Shown here: one piece after another, positions 47,482 to 56,168 of the stretch
How positions within the stretch are numbered: the stretch's first letter is position 1
Layout: the number at the start of each line of letters is the position of its first letter
NCBI RefSeq assembly: GCF_001546115.1
Contig: NZ_KQ955208.1
Location: 648,491 to 712,490, forward strand
Length of the DNA stretch: 64,000 bases
Direction of reading: 5' to 3'
From: Paracoccus aminovorans
GTDB taxonomy: Bacteria > Pseudomonadota > Alphaproteobacteria > Rhodobacterales > Rhodobacteraceae
The notes under the pieces: model-generated
Told to the model about the DNA's origin: nothing
Databases searched by the model: none
What the model saw: only the letters and a program-made list of their open reading frames with translations
Program-made: the position numbers and the translations under genes

Positions 47482-47544
47482 TAGGCGGATCAGCGCCTTA
47501 CGCCGGAGCGGGTTTGGTTCCCGGATCGCGCAGGGAAAAACCCG

Positions 47545-47570
47545 GGAACCTTGGCTCTGGCGGCATGGTT
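47545..47570 (+). promoter_or_regulatory. Candidate EcfG (general stress) promoter of csbD
   Basis: GGAAC (47545-47549), 17-bp spacer, GGTT (47567-47570): one base away from the alphaproteobacterial EcfG consensus GGAAC-N16/17-CGTT, 57 bp before the csbD ATG. An inverted repeat GGTTCCCGG/CCGGGAACC (about 47516-47550) overlaps the -35. Confidence 0.5.
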
Positions 47571-47626
47571 GTCCCCTCGTAACGCCAACGGATCCGGTGC
47601 AGGCCGGACCAGCGAAGGAGTGCGAG

Positions 47627-47827
47627 ATGAACTGGGATATCGTCGAAGGCAAATGGAACCAGCTCAAGGGCAGCGTCAAGGAGCAATGGGGCGACCTGAC
47701 CGATGACGAGCTGACCGAAGTCGCCGGCAAGAAGGACAAGCTGGCCGGCAAGCTGCAAGAGAAATACGGCTGGACCAAGGAAGAGGCCGACAACCAGCTG
47801 AACGACTTCTTCCGCGACAAGACCTGA
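47627..47827 (+). CDS. CsbD family stress protein
   Basis: A 66-residue hydrophilic protein that begins MNWDIVEGKWNQLKGSVKEQ and continues GDLTDDELTEVAGKKDKLAGKLQEKYG, the complete CsbD-like domain. Members are induced by general stress in Bacillus and alphaproteobacteria; the molecular role is unknown. GAAGGAG lies 6 nt before the ATG. A candidate EcfG promoter upstream and a strong terminator downstream make it a monocistronic stress gene. Confidence 0.93.
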   Translation: MNWDIVEGKWNQLKGSVKEQWGDLTDDELTEVAGKKDKLAGKLQEKYGWTKEEADNQLNDFFRDKT

Positions 47828-47852
47828 GCCTTCCCTCCTCCCGGAAGCATGG

Positions 47853-47879
47853 ACCCCCGGCTGACCGCCGGGGGTTTTT
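47853..47879 (+). terminator. Intrinsic terminator of csbD
   Basis: ACCCCCGGC (47853-47861), loop TGACC, GCCGGGGGT (47867-47875) with TTTTT through 47879. Confidence 0.93.
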
Positions 47880-47921
47880 CATGTTGTGAAGGATGCGAAC
47901 GAAATGCGAACCATTCAGCCA

Positions 47922-47950
47922 TTGAACCCGGCCGTCCAGCTTCTTATCTT
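47922..47950 (+). promoter_or_regulatory. Candidate promoter of lon
   Basis: TTGAAC (47922-47927) and TATCTT (47945-47950), 17-bp spacer, 70 bp before the lon ATG. The TTGAA box is shared by alphaproteobacterial RpoH promoters, and lon is a heat-shock gene in many bacteria, so RpoH control is possible. Confidence 0.45.
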
Positions 47951-48019
47951 GTCTGCCAGCAGGGGGCGCAGACTGCCTGTTCCAGGGGTTGCGCCACTTG
48001 GCGAGAAAGGACTGATTCC

Positions 48020-50431
48020 ATGAACGAATTCGCCCAAACCACCCATCCGGTCCTGCCCTTGCGGGACATCGTGGTGTTTCCACACATGGTCGTGCCGCTG
48101 TTCGTCGGGCGCGAAAAGTCGGTGCGCGCGCTGGAAGCCGTGATGGAACAGGACCGCCCGATCCTTCTGGCGGCACAGAAGGATGCCGCGGTCGACGAGC
48201 CCGCGCCGGAGGGCATCTATCGCACCGGCGTGCTGGCCAATGTGCTGCAACTGCTCAAGCTGCCCGACGGCACCGTCAAGGTGCTGGTCGAGGGCCGCGA
48301 GCGCGTGCGCATCACCGATTTCGTGCCGAACGAGAATTTCTTCGAGGCCCATTGCGAGAGCCTCGTCGAAGAGCCCGGCGATTCCGACACGCTGACCGCC
48401 CTGACCCGAGCCGTAGCGGAAGAATTTGAACGCTATGTGAAGGTGCGCAAGAATATTCCCGAGGAAGTCGTCTCGGCCGTGGCCGAGGCGCGCGATCCCG
48501 CGCGGCTGGCCGATCTGGTCAGCGGCCACCTGGGCATTGCGCTGGACCGCAAGCAGGACCTGCTGGAGACGCTGGTCACCGCCGAGCGGCTGGAAAAGGT
48601 CTATGGCCTGATGCAGGGCGAGATGTCCGTGCTGCAGGTCGAGAAGAAGATCAAGTCGCGCGTCAAGACCCAGATGGAGAAGACCCAGCGCGAATACTAT
48701 CTGAATGAGCAGATGAAGGCCATTCAGAAGGAGCTGGGCGACGGCGAGGATGGCGGCAACGAACTGACCGAGCTGGAAGAACGCATCAACGCCACCAAGT
48801 TCAGCAAGGAGGCCCGCGAAAAGGCCGAGGCCGAGCTGAAGAAGCTGAAGTCGATGTCGCCGATGTCGGCCGAGGCCACGGTCTCGCGCAATTACCTCGA
48901 CTGGCTGCTGGCCCTGCCCTGGGGCGTGAAGTCGCGCACCCGCAAGGACCTGGCCAAGGCCGAGCAGGTGCTGGACGCCGATCACTACGGGCTGGAAAAG
49001 GTCAAGGAACGCATCGTCGAATACCTGGCGGTGCAGAACCGTTCGGCCAAGCTGAAGGGTCCGATCCTGTGCCTCGTCGGCCCTCCGGGCGTCGGCAAGA
49101 CCTCGCTCGGCCGGTCCGTGGCCAAGGCGACGGGTCGCGAATTCATCCGCATTTCGCTGGGCGGCGTGCGGGATGAGAGCGAGATCCGCGGCCACCGCCG
49201 GACCTATATCGGCTCGATGCCCGGCAAGATCATCCAGGCGCTGAAGAAAGCCAAAACCACCAACCCGCTGATCCTGCTCGACGAAATCGACAAGATGGGC
49301 CAGGATTTCCGCGGCGACCCGGCCTCGGCCATGCTGGAGGTGCTGGATCCCGAACAGAACGCGAGCTTCGTGGACCACTATCTGGAGGTGGAATACGACC
49401 TGTCGAACGTGATGTTCGTGACCACGGCCAATAGCTACAACATGCCCGGGCCCCTGCTCGACCGGATGGAGATCATCTCTCTGGCCGGCTATACCGAGGA
49501 CGAAAAGCGCGAGATCGCGCGCCAGCACCTGCTGCCCAAGCAGATCGCGGCGAACGGGTTGCGCAAGGGTGAATTCTCGGTCTCGGACGAGGCGCTGACC
49601 CATGTGATCCGCTATTACACCCGCGAGGCGGGCGTGCGGTCGCTGGAGCGGGAGATCGCGAAACTGGCCCGCAAGGCCGTGACCGAGATCCTGAAGGGCC
49701 AGGTGAAATCCGTCGCCGTGACGCCCGAAAAGGCCGAGGAATACCTGGGCGTGCGCCGCCACCGCTATGGCCTGGCCGAAAAGGACGACCAGGTCGGCGT
49801 GGTGACGGGCCTGGCCTGGACCCAGGTCGGCGGCGATCTGTTGCAGATCGAGGCGCTGAAACTGCCCGGCAAGGGCCGGATGAAGACGACCGGGAAACTG
49901 GGCGAGGTGATGAAGGAATCGATCGACGCGGCGGCGAGCTATGTGCGCTCGATCGCGCCCCAGATCGGGGTGAAGCCGCCGAAGTTCGACGCCATCGACA
50001 TCCACGTCCACGTCCCGGACGGCGCGACGCCCAAGGACGGCCCTTCGGCCGGCCTGGCGATGGTGACCTCCATCGTCTCGGTGCTCACGCAGATCCCGGT
50101 GCGCAAGGACATCGCCATGACCGGCGAGGTTTCGCTGCGGGGCAATGCCATGGCCATCGGCGGCTTGAAGGAAAAGCTGCTGGCGGCCTTGCGGGGCGGC
50201 ATCAAGACGGTGCTGATCCCGGCCGATAACGAAAAGGACCTGGCCGACATCCCGGCCAACGTCAAGGAAGGGCTGAAGATCATTCCGGTCAGCCATGTGC
50301 GCGAGGTGCTGAAACAGGCCCTGGTGCGCCAGCCCGAGCCCGTGGAATGGGACGAGGCCGCCGAGGAGGCGGCCGCCGCCAGCCGGCTCGCCGCCCATGA
50401 CCAGGAAGGCGGCGCTGCCGTCGCCCACTGA
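48020..50431 (+). CDS. lon: ATP-dependent protease La (Lon)
   Basis: An 803-residue cytoplasmic AAA+ serine protease that degrades misfolded and regulatory proteins. The N-terminal substrate domain starts [20 protein letters not shown]; the ATPase has [13 protein letters not shown] (Walker A) and [11 protein letters not shown] (Walker B); the proteolytic domain carries the Ser-Lys dyad in [14 protein letters not shown] and [23 protein letters not shown] precedes ATG 48020; the open frame further upstream crosses the csbD terminator and is not coding. A terminator and an HU-like gene follow. Confidence 0.97.
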   Translation: MNEFAQTTHPVLPLRDIVVFPHMVVPLFVGREKSVRALEAVMEQDRPILLAAQKDAAVDEPAPEGIYRTGVLANVLQLLKLPDGTVKVLVEGRERVRITDFVPNENFFEAHCESLVEEPGDSDTLTALTRAVAEEFERYVKVRKNIPEEVVSAVAEARDPARLADLVSGHLGIALDRKQDLLETLVTAERLEKVYGLMQGEMSVLQVEKKIKSRVKTQMEKTQREYYLNEQMKAIQKELGDGEDGGNELTELEERINATKFSKEAREKAEAELKKLKSMSPMSAEATVSRNYLDWLLALPWGVKSRTRKDLAKAEQVLDADHYGLEKVKERIVEYLAVQNRSAKLKGPILCLVGPPGVGKTSLGRSVAKATGREFIRISLGGVRDESEIRGHRRTYIGSMPGKIIQALKKAKTTNPLILLDEIDKMGQDFRGDPASAMLEVLDPEQNASFVDHYLEVEYDLSNVMFVTTANSYNMPGPLLDRMEIISLAGYTEDEKREIARQHLLPKQIAANGLRKGEFSVSDEALTHVIRYYTREAGVRSLEREIAKLARKAVTEILKGQVKSVAVTPEKAEEYLGVRRHRYGLAEKDDQVGVVTGLAWTQVGGDLLQIEALKLPGKGRMKTTGKLGEVMKESIDAAASYVRSIAPQIGVKPPKFDAIDIHVHVPDGATPKDGPSAGLAMVTSIVSVLTQIPVRKDIAMTGEVSLRGNAMAIGGLKEKLLAALRGGIKTVLIPADNEKDLADIPANVKEGLKIIPVSHVREVLKQALVRQPEPVEWDEAAEEAAAASRLAAHDQEGGAAVAH

Positions 50432-50437
50432 CGACCA

Positions 50438-50466
50438 GGCCGCGCGGCATCCCGCGCGGCCTTTTT
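50438..50466 (+). terminator. Intrinsic terminator of lon
   Basis: GGCCGCGCGG (50438-50447), loop CATC, CCGCGCGGCC (50452-50461), TTTTT (50462-50466). Confidence 0.93.
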
Positions 50467-50495
50467 CTAGACCGCGACGCCGAAAGGGGTGCTTC

Positions 50496-50780
50496 ATGGC
50501 ACTGTCAGAGCGAAAACCGCGCGTCGGAGAGAAGGCCGAGCCGGAAACAGCCAAGGTCTTGCAAAAGCGGGAACTTCTGTCTCTGGTCGGTCATCGCACC
50601 GGCTTGCGTCAGAACGAGATCAAGACCATCGTCGAGGCCACCCTGGCCGAGCTTGGCGCGGCTATCGCCGCGGGCATGACCTTGGCGCTTCCGCCGCTGG
50701 GCCGCGCCCGGATCAGCCGGCGCACGGATGGCACGGGCGGCGAGGTCATTACCCTGCGCCTGCGTCGCCGGTCTTCGTGA
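50496..50780 (+). CDS. HU-like DNA-binding protein
   Basis: A 94-residue member of the HU/IHF fold: KRELLSLVGHRTGLRQNEIKTIVEATLAELG forms the helical dimer part and LALPPLGRARISRR the start of the beta arm. The arm itself is short (about 20 residues shorter than in HupB), so DNA bending may be weak. The gene behind lon encodes HU in many bacteria, but this divergent form stands here as is common in Rhodobacteraceae. GGGG lies 6 nt before ATG 50496. Confidence 0.85.
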   Translation: MALSERKPRVGEKAEPETAKVLQKRELLSLVGHRTGLRQNEIKTIVEATLAELGAAIAAGMTLALPPLGRARISRRTDGTGGEVITLRLRRRSS

Positions 50781-50854
50781 CGGGCTGCCGCGCGACTTTT
50801 TTTCCTGCGAAGCCTCTTGCGGCTGTCGTCGACTGCGGCTATCTAGCCCGCACC

Positions 50855-50929
50855 GGGCGATTAGCTCAGCGGTAGAGCGCTTCGTTCACATCGAAGATGT
50901 CAGCGGTTCAAATCCGTTATCGCCCACCA
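50855..50929 (+). tRNA. tRNA-Val (CAC)
   Basis: GGGCGAT acceptor pairs with ATCGCCC; ACCA end encoded. Anticodon loop TTCACAT gives CAC; T arm GCGGTTCAAATCCGT-like, D arm GCTCAGCGGTAGAGC. The boundary between the core genome and the accessory region begins just after it. Confidence 0.95.
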
Positions 50930-51068
50930 TTTCCCCTTTGATAACAATATCATACCCCGGTTGGGGCGCGTATTGCGAAGCGCCCCATGGTTCCTTGAAC
51001 CTATTCCCGGTTTTGCGCCCCCGCCCCGTAGCCTGCCGATTCCCCCCCATCCACGGAGGAACGTCAGC

Positions 51069-51248
51069 ATGATCAGCCTCGGCATCTCCATGATGAACGC
51101 CGTCATCAACGTCGGCATGGTGGCCGGCGGATTAATCAGCGCCGAATGGGCCGCAGCCAGCTGGACCGGCGGGAACATCGCCCTTCTTCAGCTTTGGTGC
51201 TTGACCCGCAGGCCCGCCCTCCCCCAGCCCCCGGAGGACGCGCGATGA
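51069..51248 (+). CDS. Small hydrophobic protein, function unknown
   Basis: 59 residues with GGAGGA 8 nt before the ATG. A hydrophobic stretch (about residues 3-21, SLGISMMNAVINVGMVAGG) suggests one membrane segment; the rest is neutral and Pro-rich. It overlaps the start of the DUF4326 gene by 4 bp (ATGA), so both are probably translated from one accessory-region mRNA. No family recognised. Confidence 0.55.
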   Translation: MISLGISMMNAVINVGMVAGGLISAEWAAASWTGGNIALLQLWCLTRRPALPQPPEDAR

Positions 51249-51589
51249 CGCCAAAGCGAATCCAGCTCAAGCGCACGAAGGGATGGCGAATGCCCGAGAG
51301 CGCGGTGAAGGTTGACCGATCAACGCGATGGGGCAATCCGTGGCGGGTGGGCGAACCGGGCATTCCCGACGCGGCCGAGGCGGTGCGCCGCTTCGCTTCC
51401 GCCGTCGAGGGCTTCATGTCGAACGGCTCTTTCTGCCCGCCGGTCGCTCACCCGGACAGCCACATCGGCCGGATCATCGCTAACGTCCATCATCTTCGCG
51501 GTCGCGATCTGGCCTGCTGGTGTCCGCTCGATCAGCCGTGCCATGCGGACGTGCTGTTGCGGCTGGCAAACCAGGAGGATGCGCGATGA
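51245..51589 (+). CDS. DUF4326 domain-containing protein
   Basis: A 114-residue phage-type protein. The DUF4326 features are RIQLKRTKGWRMPESAVKV, TRWGNPW and the terminal LACWCPLDQPCHADVLLRL, with the paired Cys/His that define the domain. Found in many phages and prophages; the biochemical role is unknown. GGAGG lies 5 nt before ATG 51245, which overlaps the previous stop. A 9-codon frame starting at its stop (51586) is too short to call. Confidence 0.85.
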   Translation: MTPKRIQLKRTKGWRMPESAVKVDRSTRWGNPWRVGEPGIPDAAEAVRRFASAVEGFMSNGSFCPPVAHPDSHIGRIIANVHHLRGRDLACWCPLDQPCHADVLLRLANQEDAR

Positions 51590-51618
51590 GTGACGGCCTA
51601 TGGCATGCCCGCTAGCCT

Positions 51619-51882
51619 TCAGGCCACATGCCGGATCGGCGCATAGCCCAGCACCTCGATCCCGAGGTATGTGTCATCGACGACATGTGTCTTGATCGTC
51701 TCGGTTACCGTTTCCCGCTTCCCGAGCTTGCGTACGTCGGCCAGCCAGCGATCCCGGCCGACCCGGCGCACCGCCTTGACCTCGCACCCGGGGATCACCT
51801 CGCGAAGCTCGTCCGCGATCAGTTCCTCCTCGGTCACGTCGAACGCCATCACGCGACAGCTGATCGGCTTCAGTCCCATCAT
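51619..51882 (-). CDS. Hypothetical phage-region protein
   Basis: About 87 residues. GGAGC directly precedes a run of four ATG codons (51888, 51885, 51882, 51879); spacing favours the third. The product has an acidic N-terminal half (VTEEELIADELREVIPG) and a basic middle (VKAVRRVGRDRW), a plausible alpha-beta mini-domain. No family recognised. It is divergent from the short early-type genes starting at 52087. Confidence 0.5.
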   Translation of the reverse strand: MMGLKPISCRVMAFDVTEEELIADELREVIPGCEVKAVRRVGRDRWLADVRKLGKRETVTETIKTHVVDDTYLGIEVLGYAPIRHVA

Positions 51883-52086
51883 CATCATGCTCCATTACCT
51901 TGCGCCGGCAGCCTGACCCGCGACATGGACAGCCGTTACAGCAACAACTGATCCGAAAAATGAAGCCCCGCCTGTTTCCAAGCGGGGCCTCGGGAATGGC
52001 TATACCGCCAGAACCGCAAAAGACAATGTTTCGATCCACCGGCCCCGATGCTGGACCGGACCACACCTCAGCCGAGAGGCGCTGAC

Positions 52087-52353
52087 ATGACCGACCATAT
52101 CGACCACAGCCGCAAAATCAATAGGGCCATTAAAATGTGCTCTATCTCCGCACACCCCGAAAGCGTGTCAGCCATGCTGCGGGCAATCCCCGACGAGGTG
52201 ATCGCCGCCCTGCCCGCTCGTCTGATCGCCCAGCTGATCGACGCCAACTGGCAGCTCGCCGGCGCATCGAAAGCCATTGCCGGGGCTGATGCAATCCGCG
52301 AGGGCTGCATCTGGGATGCCCAGCAGGGCCGGCACCGGGATCTTGCAGCATGA
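52087..52353 (+). CDS. Hypothetical prophage early protein
   Basis: 88 residues; GAGAGGCG upstream of ATG 52087. Helical, with AALPARLIAQLIDANWQLAG and a C-terminal WDAQQGRHRDLAA. It overlaps the next gene by 4 bp (ATGA). This type of small protein, lying directly before a short HTH gene, occurs in Rhodobacteraceae prophages; function unknown. Confidence 0.6.
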   Translation: MTDHIDHSRKINRAIKMCSISAHPESVSAMLRAIPDEVIAALPARLIAQLIDANWQLAGASKAIAGADAIREGCIWDAQQGRHRDLAA

Positions 52354-52571
52354 CCCCAGAAGCCTTCACCCGCTGGCTGGCCGAGATGAAATTGGCCGGC
52401 CGCATCAAGACGGACAAGGAAGCCGCAGCGCTCCTTGGGATCAGCACCAATAGCGTGGTCACCATGAAGCGCGACGGCGTGCAGGGTCCGGCGGAAACGC
52501 GGACCGCGCTGGCCTGCCGCGCCCTGCTGGCGGGCCTTGCGCCTTATGGCGAAGATGAAGGGCGCGGATAG
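52350..52571 (+). CDS. Cro/XRE-like helix-turn-helix protein
   Basis: A 73-residue protein: FTRWLAEMKLAGRIKTDKEAAALLGISTNSVVTMKRDG fits a phage repressor-type helix-turn-helix, with GISTNSVVTMKR as recognition helix. Probably a prophage regulator. It is coupled to the preceding gene by ATGA and converges on the serine recombinase, overlapping its 3' end by 28 bp. Confidence 0.7.
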   Translation: MTPEAFTRWLAEMKLAGRIKTDKEAAALLGISTNSVVTMKRDGVQGPAETRTALACRALLAGLAPYGEDEGRG

Positions 52572-53884
52572 GCCCGGTTTGCCCGCGACAGCGTCGCCGC
52601 GGAAACACCGTGCGCTTTCGCCGTCCGGTTGAGGCTGACACCCGTCGCCATCATTGCCTGGCACTGGCGCAGCCAAGGTGGCATGGTGCCACGCGGCCAG
52701 GGCCGCGGCTTTATCAACAGCGCGCTCCTGTGCGGAGCAATGATCTCGCCGCCGGAATAGAGCGAGATCACCATGTCGGTGTCGCCGACGGTCACCATCT
52801 CGACCCATTTCTGGATCACCCGCAGCCGGGCGGCGTGCGCCAGCGTCTCGAGATCCCGGCCGATGATCGGCCCCAAGGCGATCAGGACGGCATCCTCAAG
52901 AGCGCGGGCCCGGAACCTATGCTCCGGTCGCGCGCCTGGGCCGTATCGCTCGCGATGCGGCACGTAATAGCGATAGTGGTCGCCCGTCCTGCCGCGGGCC
53001 GTGACATGGATCAGCGCCCGCCCAAGCTCGTGCTTTATCCGGCCGCGCAACAGGCTTTCGTCGGGGTCGCGCTTCATTCCCGCGCGGCGTCGGCGGCTGA
53101 CCTCCATGCGCTGCTGGACCTTGCGCCAGAGCTCCTGGGAGATGATCGGGACATGCTGGCCCGGCTCTGCCACTCCCTTGTGGACGCGATCACCGATATA
53201 GAGCCGGTTGGTCAGCATCACCACGGTCGCGTGGCCGGCCCAGGGGCGACCGAACTTGTTGCGGTGGCCCGCCAGATTGAGCTCGTTGGCGACCAGCCGG
53301 CCCGATCCCAGCTTGCAATAGAGGCGATAGGCCAGACGCACCACCTCGGCCTCATCCTCGACCACGATCAGACGCCCATCCTCGCCACGCTGATAGCCAA
53401 ATGGTCGCGGATGGGTCCAGATTCCGCGCGCCCGCGCGCCGGCAAACCAATCCCGCAGCCGCTCGCCGGTCAGCTCGCGCTCGAACTGCGCAAAGCTCAG
53501 TAGGACATTGAGCATCAGCCGGCCCATCGAGGTCGTGGTGTTAAAGGCTTGGGTGATCGAGACGAACGTGACGCCGGCCTTGTCCATCTCCTCGACCAGG
53601 TCGAGAAAATCCTTCAGGCTGCGCGACAGCCGGTCGATCTTGTAGACCACCACCACGTCGACCCTGCCCGCCACGATGTCGGCGCGCAGCTGCTTGAGGG
53701 CCGGGCGGGCCAGCGTGCCGCCTGACCAACCGATATCGTCGTAGGGGTCCGGCAGGCAGGTCCAGCCCTCGCCAGTCTGGCTGGTGATATAGGCCTCGCA
53801 CAACTCGCGCTGGACCGTGGTGCTGCCCAGGTGGGATTCGGCGGCTTCGTCGGATGATTTCCGGGTGTAGATCGCGCAGCGCAT
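52544..53884 (-). CDS. Serine recombinase (site-specific integrase/resolvase family)
   Basis: A 446-residue recombinase. The catalytic Ser is S10 in CAIYTRKSSDE, with the YKIDRLSRSLKDF arginine block near residue 75 and FAQFERELTGERLRD. A recombinase domain follows (HPRPFGYQRGEDGRL ... GHRNKFGRPWAGHAT), then a zinc-ribbon-poor C-terminus ending with a small helix-turn-helix (SLNRTAKAHGVSAATLSR). Such enzymes integrate phages or islands. ATG 53884 was chosen since the frame upstream is unrelated; the ribosome site is weak. Its attachment site could not be identified. Confidence 0.88.
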   Translation of the reverse strand: MRCAIYTRKSSDEAAESHLGSTTVQRELCEAYITSQTGEGWTCLPDPYDDIGWSGGTLARPALKQLRADIVAGRVDVVVVYKIDRLSRSLKDFLDLVEEMDKAGVTFVSITQAFNTTTSMGRLMLNVLLSFAQFERELTGERLRDWFAGARARGIWTHPRPFGYQRGEDGRLIVVEDEAEVVRLAYRLYCKLGSGRLVANELNLAGHRNKFGRPWAGHATVVMLTNRLYIGDRVHKGVAEPGQHVPIISQELWRKVQQRMEVSRRRRAGMKRDPDESLLRGRIKHELGRALIHVTARGRTGDHYRYYVPHRERYGPGARPEHRFRARALEDAVLIALGPIIGRDLETLAHAARLRVIQKWVEMVTVGDTDMVISLYSGGEIIAPHRSALLIKPRPWPRGTMPPWLRQCQAMMATGVSLNRTAKAHGVSAATLSRANRAYPRPSSSP

Positions 53885-54007
53885 TAGGCCCCTCGGGCAG
53901 CGGTCAAACAGATGGTGCTGGGATGATCCACGCCGGCGCGGCGACGTTGTAGACACTATCGCAGACCGAGCCGGAGTCAATCGCCGCGCAAGATCGGTCC
54001 AAAACGC

Positions 54008-54050
54008 AAAAAGACCCCCGCCCCGGGCGAACCGGGACGGGGCAAGCGGA
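54008..54050 (-). terminator. Possible minus-strand terminator upstream of the recombinase
   Basis: CCCCGCCCCGG (54015-54025) and CCGGGACGGGG pair with one mismatch; AAAAA lies to the left, giving T residues on the minus strand. Could end transcription from the Hint gene. Confidence 0.5.
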
Positions 54051-54086
54051 ACAATCCCGCGCGCGGCGGGTTGCGAGGGGTCAGCA

Positions 54087-54467
54087 ATGCGGGGTGGCGA
54101 GATGCCGAGCACGAAAACGATCAGGCCAGTCACCTATGAGGAGGATATCGGGCGATTTCGGACGGTGACCGACGCTCGCGGAATGGGCGCCGCACTCCTG
54201 GCGCATTGCGACCAAGGCGACCCTGACTACCAGCTGGCCGTGCTGGCCTGCCTCGGCCTCGACCGCGGCACCGTCGATCCCGAGCGGGCGCGGGCCGATT
54301 TCGTGGCCGCTCTCTCCGCCGCCGACGTCTCCCCGAGCCAATGCGGCCCGAGGAAGCTGCAATTCTTGTATCAGCTGACAAGCGCCTGGCGGTTCTGCGC
54401 GTGGCGGGCCGCCATCGTCCGGCCCTGCCGACCAGACGAAAGCTGCCTCGCAGCCACCGGCGTATAG
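54087..54467 (+). CDS. DUF982 domain-containing protein
   Basis: 126 residues; GAGGGG 6 nt before ATG 54087. The domain is seen as GRFRTVTDARGMGAALLAHC, YQLAVLACLGL and ARADFVAALSAADV, the A-x-x-L...aFxxAa pattern of DUF982, a rhizobial and Rhodobacterales family of unknown role. The last 25 residues run into the 3' end of the Hint gene on the opposite strand (97-bp overlap) and look non-conserved, so the 3' part may be read-through. Confidence 0.7.
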   Translation: MRGGEMPSTKTIRPVTYEEDIGRFRTVTDARGMGAALLAHCDQGDPDYQLAVLACLGLDRGTVDPERARADFVAALSAADVSPSQCGPRKLQFLYQLTSAWRFCAWRAAIVRPCRPDESCLAATGV

Positions 54468-55435
54468 TCGTCCTGCGCAAGCTCCGGGAACAGCGCCAGG
54501 ATTTCCTCGCGCGCTGCGGCACCCACTGATTTCAGGGCCTCGGTGCCGGTATAGAGAGACTCGCTCTCGGCCCCATTGGAAACGACGACTTCGTGCTGGT
54601 CGAACAGGATGTGGAAGTATTCGACCGCCTCGACATCATCGGCTACGTCGATCCCGTCGATTGCGACAAGCTGCTTGGCCGCGACCAGAACCTCGTTCAC
54701 TCCGAACATGCGCTGTGCGATCCGGGAGCGGACAAGAATCCGGTGCTGCGGCGAGACGAGAAGGTCGGTGCTCGGAATCGCCGTGCCGAGCGCACCGGCT
54801 TTGATGCGGATCGGGCGCAGGTGCGGCTGCGCTTGCAGGCGATCAGCCGTCACCAGCGTCGAGCCGATCCAACGCACGGCCTGCTCGCCGCGGTCCTGCG
54901 TAAGCACCATGTCACCGACGCTCAGCGTCTCGATCAGTTCTTCGCCACGAGGCGTGCGGATCGCGGTGCCGCGCGTGAAGCAGGCCACCAGAGTGCTGTA
55001 GTCGACAGTGCCGTTATAGTCGTTATCGCCGGTCGAACTCAGCGAGACGACATCCCCGGCGCTGACCTTGATGGTCGACGCCCAGTAGTAGTCGCCGACC
55101 TGTCCACCAAGGTTCTCGTTGGATGTGCCGGAGTAGATCCGGATGGTGTAGGCAGTGCCGGTTTCGCCGGTGGTCGAGTTGACAATCGTCTGCTTGAAGA
55201 CGCTCCGGACAACCTGCCCAGCGGATGCGAGGCCAAGAGCCGCGGCCAGAACCTGCTCACCATCAAGGTCCAGAGATTCTTGGGGACTGTTGCTTTCGTC
55301 TTGCAGGACCGGGTCGTTGTCCTGAATCTGCATGACATCCACAGCGCTTACAGCGAGATTCTGGGCTCCACCGAGGAATCCGTTGGGTTGGCCGATGGCC
55401 GCGTTAGAGAAAACATTAAGCGTGTAGACAGGCAT
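54371..55435 (-). CDS. Hint-domain (intein-like) protein
   Basis: A 354-residue protein with a beta-rich Ser/Thr/Asn-containing N-terminal half and an autoprocessing-type Hint module from about residue 165: CFTRGTAIRTPRGEELIETL with the nucleophile-type Cys (about residue 160) and LVSPQHRILV (block with the catalytic His), then QLVAIDGI and YFHILFDQHEVVVSNGAESE. Rhodobacterales carry many secreted Hint_2 proteins. No signal peptide is seen. ATG 55435 has GGGAA upstream; a TTG at 55447 is possible. The C-terminus is Arg-rich. Its place beside phage lysis genes is unusual; function unknown. Confidence 0.82.
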   Translation of the reverse strand: MPVYTLNVFSNAAIGQPNGFLGGAQNLAVSAVDVMQIQDNDPVLQDESNSPQESLDLDGEQVLAAALGLASAGQVVRSVFKQTIVNSTTGETGTAYTIRIYSGTSNENLGGQVGDYYWASTIKVSAGDVVSLSSTGDNDYNGTVDYSTLVACFTRGTAIRTPRGEELIETLSVGDMVLTQDRGEQAVRWIGSTLVTADRLQAQPHLRPIRIKAGALGTAIPSTDLLVSPQHRILVRSRIAQRMFGVNEVLVAAKQLVAIDGIDVADDVEAVEYFHILFDQHEVVVSNGAESESLYTGTEALKSVGAAAREEILALFPELAQDDYTPVAARQLSSGRQGRTMAARHAQNRQALVS

Positions 55436-55929
55436 GGAAATTCCCAATGTCAGAGGTTGGGCGAAGTCAGGTTGATACCGAACGCGCTGTTTGCGGTGCT
55501 TAAGGATTGCACGTTAAAGTTGTCAACGATTATTAACGGCTGTCCGTAAGGACGGGTGAGTGCGACTGTGCCATCACCCGGACCCTATCTGAGGCACAGG
55601 CTCGATCAAACCTTTGAAACGCAAAAAAGCCGCCCCCCGGTGTGAGCCGAGGGGCGGTCTTCGTGGTGGGTTTAACAGTAGCACAAGAGGCAGCGCGCGT
55701 TCGGCTGCCGACCCGATATAACCACAGCATGAGGCGAGACGCAACTGCACAACCTAAACGGGTCCGAGCGAGGTTGACCAAAAAGGCAACTTCACCTCGC
55801 GGAAGCTCTCGTGCAGATTGCAGGGGTCGGTGGCGAGTAGTCCTTTTTCGTGGTGGTAATTGGTTTGTGGTTGCCCCGACCTGATCGGGAGGGCTGTGTG
55901 GTGCGGCCCGCCCGATGTCGTTCCAGCGG
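55436..55929. other. Intergenic region with minus-strand terminator
   Basis: 494 bp between the Hint gene and the small membrane-protein gene. It is AT-richer than the core genome. No coding frame is supported. A terminator (55623-55658) serves the lysis genes. The 150 bp directly upstream of the Hint gene, including several short A/T tracts near 55500-55560, probably contain its promoter, but no clear elements could be fixed. Confidence 0.5.
55623..55658 (-). terminator. Intrinsic terminator of the lysis gene cluster
   Basis: GCCGCCCC (55629-55636) pairs with GGGGCGGT (55651-55658); AAAAAA (55623-55628) supplies the minus-strand T run. Confidence 0.85.
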
Positions 55930-56166
55930 TCAGGTGACGCCGCCGCCCTTCTTGGCCCAGATCCGCCAGAGCATGCTTGCGCCGGCCGAGGCACCCCCGC
56001 CTAGGAACAGCATGAGTGCCGTGGCCGTCGCATCGGCGACAAAGCGGGTGTCGAAGCAGTAATAGCCGAGATCGGCGGTCGCGGTGATGATGCCGGCCGA
56101 TGCCAGCATCCCGGCAAAGACGAGCAGAACTTGGCGCAGCACTAGCGCGAGGGTTCCCTTGAGCAT
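55930..56166 (-). CDS. Small two-helix membrane protein, putative holin
   Basis: 78 residues with two hydrophobic segments (LALVLRQVLLVFAGMLASAGII, about 5-26, and ALMLFLGGGASAGASMLWRIW, about 50-70) and a short basic end AKKGGG. Such proteins next to an endolysin are typical holins, which form membrane lesions at lysis. ATG 56166 has AAGGA 8 nt upstream; a GTG at 56172 overlapping the lysozyme stop is less likely. Family not recognised, so the role comes from context. Confidence 0.65.
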   Translation of the reverse strand: MLKGTLALVLRQVLLVFAGMLASAGIITATADLGYYCFDTRFVADATATALMLFLGGGASAGASMLWRIWAKKGGGVT

Positions 56167-56168
56167 GG

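Noticed and set aside
47915..50554. 879-codon minus-strand open frame opposite lon
   Set aside because: Antisense shadow of lon; no family similarity and unnatural composition.
51586..51615. Nine-codon frame overlapping the DUF4326 stop
   Set aside because: Too short to support although it starts with ATGA coupling.
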